27,106 bases of DNA from contig QZLH01000044.1 in assembly GCA_003833135.1 (NCBI GenBank), positions 70,561-97,666 on the forward strand. The letters are read 5' to 3'. Source of the DNA: Oehlia diaphana. Its lineage: Eukaryota > Glomeromycota > Glomeromycetes > Glomerales > Glomeraceae. The notes beneath the pieces were generated by a model that saw nothing but the letters and a program-made list of their open reading frames with translations, was not told the origin of the DNA and searched no databases. Positions 19,572 to 27,106 of the stretch are shown piece by piece. A program made the translations under genes and the position numbers. Each line of letters starts with the position of its first letter. Position 1 is the stretch's first letter.

Positions 19572-22500
19572 ATGGAAGTTCCCGTAGATTTTGGAAAATT
19601 GATTACTGGGAAGAAAATTATTGCAGAAAATTTTGCAAGTTGGACCAGTGGAAATGAAATAATTGATAATTTCATTAGAGAAAAACAATTAAAATACGGT
19701 GATGTCGAAGATGAATCAGATGATGGTGAAGCATTATTTGAATGGATACCGTATAATGAACTTATTGATATTAAAGAAATAGAAAATAATTGTTTTACTA
19801 AAGCAAAATTAAAGAATGGTTCATTACATTATAATAAATATAACATGGAATGGATAAGAAGACCATACGAAACTGTCATATTAAGACCTTTATATGATTT
19901 ACAAAATGTAATAACTGACGAATTTGCAAATCAGGTATTAAATTTCTCTATTAAATTAATTATAATGTTAATATATACTAATTAATTTGTTTTTTCTTAT
20001 TTTGGTAGCTTGAATCATATTTAACTTATCCAGTTGATTGTTATGGAGTATCTCAAAATCCAGATACAAAAGTTTATATCTTAGTTTTTGATAATAAAAT
20101 TTCTGAACATTATTGTAAAACATGTGGTAACGAATACGAAGGTAGAAAATATTATAAATGGTGCAAACAATGTCAAATGGATCAAATAAAAAATAATTTT
20201 ACAAACTGGGATGATAGAAATATAAAACTTGATGACTTCATCCAAAACATGCAATTAATAATTAATAATTATAATATATTTAAATGGATACCATACAATG
20301 AGTTTATCGTTGTTAAAGAGTTAGGGAACTATACTTTAGCAATGTGGAAGAAAGATAGAAAAGTTTATTTAAAGCACCAACATAATTTACAAGAAAATAT
20401 TGATGAATTTTTAAATATGGTATGAGATATTAGAATTTTTTTTTTTTCTATTTAATATTTAAATCTGAATATCAATATAATGTTAATTGTTTTTTTTATT
20501 ATTTTGATAGCTTAGATCATCTATAACATCTAAAATAGTCATTGGAATATCTCAAAATCCAAATACGAAAGTTTATCTTTTAGTTTTTAATGATAAATAT
20601 TTCAACAAATATTGTGAAAAATGTGGTTACGAATATGTGATAGATAAATGGTGCAAACAATGTGAAATAAATCAATTAAGAAATAATTTTATAAATTGGA
20701 CTAGTGAAAATGTAAAACTTGATGAATTTATTCAAAAAATGCAATTAAATATTAATAGATCTAATGATATAATATTTGAATGGATACCATACAACGAGTT
20801 TATCATTATTAATGAATTAGAAAACTATACTTTAGCAATATGGAAAAATGGTCCATTATATTCTAATCATGTTGAAAAAACGGAAAATAATTCATATATA
20901 AGAGTTTATTTACGTAATTTACGAGAAATTACTGATGAAGTTTTAAAAGAGGTATTAAAATTTTTTTTCATATATTTTATCGTTATATACTTGAATTGAT
21001 TAGTATTTATATAATGTAAATTTTTTTTTTCGTATTTTTTAATAGGTTGAATCGTATTTAATAAATAAAGTAATCTTCGGAATATCTCAAATTCCAGATA
21101 CGAAAGTTTATCTTTTAGTTTTTCATATTACATATTTTGATAGGTACTGTGAAAAATGTGGTAACAAATATGGAAAATATGGATGGTGCAAACAATGTCA
21201 AATAAATCAATTAAAAAATAATTTTACAAACTGGACTAGTGAAAATGTAAAATTTAATGACTTCATACAAAAAATGCAATTAATAATTAATGAATATAAT
21301 GATAAAATATTTGAATGGATATCATACAACGAGTTTATCATTTCTAATGAGTTAGAAAATTATACTTTAGCAATATGGGAGAAAGATGATATAAATTCGG
21401 TAAGAAAATCATACGAAAAAGTTTATTTAAAACATCTAGAAATCACTGACGAATTTTTAATTAAGGTATTAAAATTTTCTATATATTTTTTGTATTTTGA
21501 TTCAAATATCAAAATATAATATTAATTTTTTTTTTCATATTTTGATAGATTGAATCATATTTAAATAAGTATCTTGTCTTCGGAATATCTCAAAATCCAA
21601 ATACAAAAGTTTATGTTTTAGTTTTGAATGATAAATTTTTTGATTATTACTGTGAAAAATGTGGTAACAAATACGAGGATGGTTATGGTAAATGGTGTAT
21701 ACAATGTCAAATAAATCAATTAAAAGGTAATTTTATAAATTGGACTAGTGGAAATATAAAACTTGATGACTTTATTCAAAAAATGCAATTAAATATTAAG
21801 AATTATGATGATAAGATATTTGAATGGATACCATATAATGAGGTTGTCATTATTAATAAAGAGTTAGGAAAACATTCTACTCTAGCAATATGGGAGAAAG
21901 GTTCATTATATCCTATTAAAAATGAAAAATTGATAAGAAAATCATATGAAAAAGTTTATTTAAAATATATAAATAATTCACAAGAAATTACTGACGAATT
22001 TTTAAATAAGGTATTTGAATTTTTTTATTTATTTAAACTAAATACATACTGTATAAAGATTAATTTTTGATTTTTTTGTATTTGATAGGTTAAATCATAT
22101 TTAATAAATAATCTAGTCTTCGGAATATCTCAAAATCCGGATACAAAAGATTATATTTTGGTCTTTAATAATAATTATATTGATCATTATTGTTTAAAAT
22201 GCGAAAACGAATACGACGAGAATGCTTATAATAATTGGTGTAAATCATGTGAAATAAATCGTTTAAAAAATGATTTTGCAGACTGGACTAGTGGAAACGA
22301 GAAAATTGATGATTTCATCAAAATGATGCAATTAAAAATCAATGAATATGGTGATATGATATTTGAATGGATACCATACAATAAGTTTATTGATGTTAAA
22401 GAAATAGGAAATAGTGTTTTTGCTACAGCATTATGGAAGGATGGACCACTATATTATAGCAAAATAAGAAGGAATTATAGAAGGGAATCAGATGAAAAGG

Positions 22501-24164
22501 TTTTATTAAAATATTTATATAATTCACAAAATATTAATCACGCATTTTTAAATGAGGTATGTAGTTTTTTTGAAAATTTAATTTAATTTAATTATTAATG
22601 AAAATAATAACTTGATTTAATATTTTAATAGATCTTATATTCAGTCAAGGAAAGTTATGGGTTATCTCACAATCCAAATACAAAAGATTTCATTCTAGTT
22701 TTTAAACTTAAATATTATTGTGAATACTGTGGCAAAAAGTATAATAATCAGTTTGAATTAAATAACAAAAGTTGTATGTCATGTCAAACAAATCATGAAA
22801 ATAACAAAATTAGTGATTTAATTCAAGAAATGAAATTAAATATTGATCATAATTCTATTGATTCTGGTATGATGTTTGAATGGGTACCATATGATCAGTT
22901 TAATGATATTAAAGAAATTGGTAAAGGTGGTTTCTCTACAGTATATTCAGCAATATGGAAAGATGGTTTATTATCCTATTGTAATATAGGACTTGGAATG
23001 AGTCTTGATTATAAATGGAAAAGAGAATCAAATACAAAAGTTGCTTTAAAATGTTTACATAATTCACAAAATTTTCTTGATGAATTTATAAATGAGGTAT
23101 GAAATTTCTTTATAATTTAAATGTATTTTAGCAAAAATAATAATTTACACGTTTATTATTATTCAATAGGTTAAAGCATATCCAAATCAAAAAATAGATA
23201 ATATTCTTAAAATATATGGAATATCTCAAAATCCAACTACAAAAGATTATATTATGGTTCTTGAATATGCAGAAGGCGGAGATTTCAATAGTTATTTAAA
23301 TAAAAAGTATGAAGTTTTTGATTGGTTTAATGGTTTAAATGTGTTAACTAATACTATTGAAGGTCTTAATAAAATTCATCAAAAACAGATGGTTCATCGT
23401 GATTTTCATATCGGAAATATATTATTTACAAAATTTACAAAATTTGATCAGTATTATAATGAAAATAATGAGTCTATTGATTATGTTGCATGTATTTCTG
23501 ATATGGGATTATGTAAAAAAATTGATGATATTAATGAAACAAGTATTTATGGAGTTATGCCATATGTAGCTCCTGAAGTATTAAAAGGAAATCCTTATAC
23601 TCAAGCAGCAGATATATATAGCTTTGGTATGATTATGTATGTTATAGCAACTGGAAGGCAACCTTTTGCTGATTGTGCCCATGATGGGGTTTTAGCATTA
23701 AAAATATGTAATGGAATTAGACCTGAAATAAATGACAAAATTGCACCAAAATGTTATATCGACTTAATGAAAAGATGTTGGGATTCAAATCCAGATAATA
23801 GACCAAATTCAATTGAATTAAAAGAATTTATTGACCGATTTTATAATTCATTAAATCAAAAATTTGATAAAAAGGAACAAATACATCATGAAATTAAAAT
23901 CCAATTTAATGAGACACAAGAATATAGAAAAGAAAATTTTTTATTAATAAAAAATAATCAATTAGATACTCATACACAAGCTATTTATACATCTCGATTA
24001 CTTAATTCTTTTACAAAAAATCTTTCAAAATATGAAGATAATTTTAATAATAGTACAGTTGAAATTATTGATTTTACAAGTAAGTTTGCTTTTTTTTTAT
24101 TATTATTAGTACGCTATTTTTGTATTTTACTTACTATTTATTCTTTTTCTAAATTATAGCTTAA
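19572..24164 (+). CDS. Tandem kinase N-lobe/zinc-ribbon array with one terminal kinase domain (9 exons)
   Basis: Exons: 19572-19934, 20009-20419, 20511-20951, 21046-21465, 21549-22010, 22089-22556, 22632-23096, 23170-24079, and probably 24160-24164. Introns 1-7 are phase 0 (73-94 nt); the product is about 1,314 aa. Exons 1-7 each encode a TKL-like beta1-to-alphaC segment (EWIPYNEFI..ELGNYTLAIW..KVYLK..ITDEFLNE). Exons 2-8 each begin with the beta4-beta5 segment (YGISQNPDTKVYILVF). In exons 2-7 this runs straight into a zinc ribbon (YCEKCG...WCKQCQ), then, except in unit 7, a NNFTNWTSGN-type linker and the next N-lobe. Only unit 7 has an intact glycine loop (IGKGGFSTVYSAIW, residues 951-964) and VALK Lys995. 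Exon 8 completes the kinase: HRDFHIGNIL (Asp1088), DMG (Asp1121), APE, CWDSNPDNRP. Probably a scaffolding or autoregulated kinase; function unknown. If the last intron is retained, a hydrophobic tail ends at 24159. Confidence 0.85.
20009..23169 (+). repeat. Six tandem exon-intron units of about 0.5 kb
   Basis: Exon starts at 20009, 20511, 21046, 21549, 22089, 22632 and 23170 are spaced 502, 535, 503, 540, 543 and 538 nt. Each unit is one exon (beta4-beta5, zinc ribbon, linker, N-lobe) plus one phase-0 intron. Units 2-5 are closest to each other; unit 7, next to the C-lobe, is the most kinase-like. This fits duplication by unequal crossing-over between introns. Confidence 0.88.
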
Positions 24165-25581
24165 GTTATAAAAATTGGCTGTAAAATAATGGTTTGAAAA
24201 TTTAAAGTAAAAGAGTATAATAAACTTCAAATAAATAACATAAAATAATGGTATGAATTGATTAGGCTTGTATCATAATCTTATAGTTTGTTAATTAGAT
24301 TACTTTTAGGAATTTTATTACATTTTTTTTTCATAAAATTATTTATATTATTAAATAACAGTTCGGTAGTAGATTTGCTAATTTTTGTTTAACACTTGAT
24401 TATAGAGTAATATGTAAACCTTTATTTCTTTACATAATAAATCAGTTTGTAATTAAACAAAATTTTATCAATGATCAATAACAAGTACTATAAAAATGAA
24501 TAAATTTAATTTTCATAATTATAAATTTCCTAAATATATTAGAGAAATGCAACGTTGAATATCAGTTATTTTCAGAAATTTTTATTGAAATATTATTAAT
24601 TTTATTGGAGACAGCAGAATTTAAAGTTGACATAAAATTAACATGCGAATTTATTTTTATTTTGAATGAAAGATCTTTGATTATTTTTGATGGTCAAATT
24701 ATTCATGAAACTATTGAAGGGATTGTTAATAGCTGATTATATTTTGGAATTAAAAATGAAAATTTTCAAAGAATTTGTAGCTAATATTAAAGGGTTACCA
24801 AGAACTGAAGGTTTATTCGGATACCAAGATGTGAAGTAGTAAGTCAATGGAACATAATCGGGTATTACTAAAAATATGAAATGAATGGAAAACTAATAGA
24901 TCGTTGATTACACATTATGGAGTTAGTGAAAATGCCAAATGCAGATTTGATGGATAGTTCAATATTTAGAGATTGGAGGAAAATTGAGAGATATTTGGTT
25001 TTCATCAGATTTATACATCATAATTTAGTGGTTTTTGTAAGTCCCTGATATGCAGAAAATTATTCAATATTAGATTAGTTAGTAGTTTAGAATAAATAGA
25101 TACTTGATGTATTTACATTAGTTGACATTGTAATTGATTATATTGTATAATTTAATAATACTAATAAAGTTTTTTTTTTTTTAAAAAAAAACAAAAAAAA
25201 GATATCTAATACTATACATTGAATTCAAATTTTTTATCAAGAATGAATAAGATTTGGATGCTGTTTGATGTGTATCAAAAGTTGCCGAAAAAGCTGTGTC
25301 ATCACGTGTAATTACCATATAATAATAATATTAATAATTCTGCTGACGTATTAGCACATGATAGTAGTGCAGTGCACAATAATTTTTCGATAGTACAGTA
25401 ATTGCTGTAACTTTCAAATTTAAATTCTTTGTAGTAGTCAGCACTACATGATCATAATATAATTTTACTGTAAAGTTTGAATTATTAACTATTAAAGATT
25501 ATTTTTGCATTTTATACATAATGTGAGGCCATCAATTAATTGTATTATTTAACTGATTTTACCAAGTGAATAAACATTTTA
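24165..25581. other. Intergenic, with a possible decayed coding stretch
   Basis: Mostly AT-rich. Between about 24540 and 25060 base use looks more coding-like, with short open stretches: 24756-24839 (27 aa, MKIFKEFVANIKGLPRTEGL...) and 24917-25048 (43 aa, MELVKMPNADLMDSSIFRDW...). They are in different frames, broken by stops, and match no family I recognise. This could be a very old pseudogene. A T/A homopolymer pair lies at 25170-25199. Confidence 0.3.
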
Positions 25582-26400
25582 AGCAGTACCTTAATGACAT
25601 ACCAATCAATTTTATCCCAGCTTAATTTTACCCTATTTAAAAGTAATAAAGTGGGTGTTTGACAAGTTTTTATTGCGTGTTTCTCCATATTATAGTAAGT
25701 TTTTATTAAATAAAAAATAATTATACTTTACATGTTAATATATTAGAGATTAGATGTTGACATTATATGAGTAATAATACAAACTAACATATTTTATAGA
25801 TACGCAGTATATTACAATCAGTATTTAACTTTGTTATACTTACATCTGATTAATAAGAAATTGACTTTCAGTATACTTTTTTTATTGTCCGAAATGTAAG
25901 TATAGTACTCACTTCAACTCCAAACTAGGGAATATTAAATTCTGGGATCTTGTGTAACTATCGAAATGTCATTTTGTTATGTGTATCACGCGTGTTTAAT
26001 TTATTTAGCTTTCAAGTACGCTAGTACATTATAAGCAGTAACTTTTATCCCAGCTTAATTTTACCTATTTAAAAGTAATAAAGTGGCGTTTGACAAGTTT
26101 TTATTGCGTGTTTCTCCATATTTTAGTAAGTTTTTATTAAATAAAAAATAATAATACGTTACATGTTAATAGATTAGAGATTTGATGTTGACTTTATATG
26201 AGTACGCAGTATATTACAATCAGTATATAAATTTGTTAAACTTACATCTGATTAATAAGAAATAGACTTTCAGTATACTTTTTTTATTGTCCGAAATGTA
26301 AGTATAGTACACACTTTAACTCCAAACTAGGGAATATTAAATTCTGAGATCTTGTGTAACTATCGAAATGTCATTTTTGTTATGTATATCACGCGTATTT
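25582..26400 (+). repeat. Diverged tandem duplication (unit about 0.4 kb)
   Basis: Copy 1 (25582 to about 25996) and copy 2 (26034 to about 26400) align over nearly their whole length, with a 452-nt offset at the start. Shared blocks include TTTTATCCCAGCTTAATTTT, TGACAAGTTTTTATTGCGTG, TTGTCCGAAATGTAAGTATA and AACTATCGAAATGTCATTTT. Copy 1 has two extra segments, about 19 nt near 25590 and 29 nt within about 25770-25802. Neither copy has a long ORF. Confidence 0.85.
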
Positions 26401-26932
26401 CACTAGTACACTCAAGAGCTGAGTTTTATTTTTTCGGTAATGTATACATACAATAAAAACTTTATACTAAAACTATTGTTAAACTATATATCAAAAATAA
26501 TTTAATAAATTTATTTTAATTAACAATAATAAAAGCTTTTAATAAATATGGGAATATTACACAATACCATAATATGTAATTAATTATGCAAGTATATTTA
26601 AGTTAATTATATGGTTTATAGGGAATAAATAATATTAACTACATATTATAAGCCACAATTATACATATTAGTCATCATTAAATCAATTAATATTACTAGT
26701 TTAGGTTAAATAACTTATAAATTAATTGTGACTCATAGATAATCTTGATTGATTTTATCTATTTTATTATTAGTCACTATGTATCTATGTATTCAAAGGG
26801 TTTTAAAAATATATATATACCCTTAAATTTCCTCAAGAAAAAATTCAAAAAATCAAATTTTCAAATATCAACTCTATCAAATCTAAATCTCTTTCAAATA
26901 ACAACTTTTACAATTTAATATCTCAATTCAAA
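26401..26932. other. Intergenic and 5' leader of the right-edge gene
   Basis: Very AT-rich up to about 26800, then a TATA-like run and a C/A/T-rich, G-poor leader (about 26840-26930) leading to the ATG at 26933. Nothing else was recognised. Confidence 0.4.
26808..26820 (+). promoter_or_regulatory. TATA-like box upstream of the right-edge gene
   Basis: TATATATATAC lies about 113 nt before ATG 26933. It is followed by a G-poor leader with repeated TCAAAT/CTCTTTC words, as is common for well-expressed fungal genes. Confidence 0.4.
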
Positions 26933-27106
26933 ATGTCTTACCATTTATGTTCAAATATTATCACTACTATTTTCAATGAAATTCCAGTCAATAAATGTTA
27001 TAATCCTCCTCAATCTATTGAAACCTCTCACCATCTATCATTACTTCAATATCTACCATTACTCTTTTACATTCTTTTTATTATTATTCTCATAAACACC
27101 AATATC
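26933..27106 (+). CDS. Partial gene at the right edge, N-terminal part with hydrophobic segment
   Basis: An open frame of 58 codons runs from an ATG in good context (TTCAAAATGTC) to the window end without a stop. It begins MSYHLCSNIITTIFNEIPVN and reaches a strongly hydrophobic stretch at residues about 38-58 (LLQYLPLLFYILFIIILI), probably a membrane segment. Composition changes at this point: C rises and G falls, and a TATA-like box with a typical fungal leader precedes it, which supports a real gene start. No family is recognised from this part. The rest, including any intron, lies outside the window, so the open frame could also continue into an intron. Confidence 0.5.
   Translation, partial: MSYHLCSNIITTIFNEIPVNKCYNPPQSIETSHHLSLLQYLPLLFYILFIIILINTNI

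Noticed and set aside
19572..22586. Six separate small zinc-ribbon genes instead of one gene
   Set aside because: Each apparent ORF lacks a sensible start or end, while canonical phase-0 introns join all of them in one frame into an intact kinase C-lobe.
23357..23569. Plus-strand ORF of 70 residues
   Set aside because: Out-of-frame shadow inside the kinase C-lobe exon.

Overview
The window reads as a piece of a very AT-rich, intron-containing fungal genome. Its content (Sel1-repeat kinases, zinc-ribbon TKL-like kinases, a BTB-TLDc gene, a divergent F-box/LRR gene, decayed mobile DNA) resembles that of arbuscular mycorrhizal fungi (Glomeromycotina, Rhizophagus type). This assignment is an inference from gene families and composition. 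Introns are short (62-94 nt), begin GTAT/GTAA and end mostly in TAG or ATAG. Exon junctions were worked out by hand from splice motifs and reading-frame continuity.

Layout: 1-480 holds short palindromes typical of mobile-element debris. 484-962 is a broken ORF with an EVK...Q motif, ending beside a 12-bp palindrome. 1231-1258 is a short telomere-like tract. 1532-2218 (+) is a complete three-exon gene for a 181-aa protein with one predicted membrane segment and a heptad-like repeat domain. 4054-5540 (-) is a BTB-BACK-TLDc gene broken by four frameshifts. 5541-8897 is non-coding and includes a 0.5-kb pyrimidine-rich tract. 8898-10466 (-) is a 522-aa F-box-like protein. 10467-13104 is AT-rich with a cluster of perfect palindromes. 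13105-16676 (-) is a two-exon gene: zinc ribbon, 19 Sel1 repeats, zinc ribbon, kinase. 16677-19571 is non-coding, with a TGTCGGGA motif cluster and a MITE-like inverted repeat.

The most striking locus is 19572-24164 (+). Eight main exons plus a probable tiny last one encode about 1,314 aa: seven successive copies of a kinase N-lobe (beta1 to alphaC), six interposed zinc ribbons, and one C-lobe at the end. Introns 1-7 are phase 0 and fall at the same point of the kinase fold, directly after alphaC. The intron of the neighbouring, divergently oriented Sel1 kinase falls at the same point. Units 1-6 have lost the glycine-rich loop, and only unit 7 keeps it, so one probable kinase seems to be preceded by six N-lobe-derived pseudo-modules. 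I know of no described protein with this plan, but could not search.

24165-26932 is non-coding and contains a diverged tandem duplication of about 0.4 kb. A probable gene starts at 26933 and runs off the window.

Functionally, the two kinase genes belong to one family (zinc ribbon, WTSGN-like linker, TKL-like kinase), probably for signalling; Sel1 repeats, F-box and BTB domains are protein-interaction modules. No tRNA, rRNA or CRISPR array was recognised.
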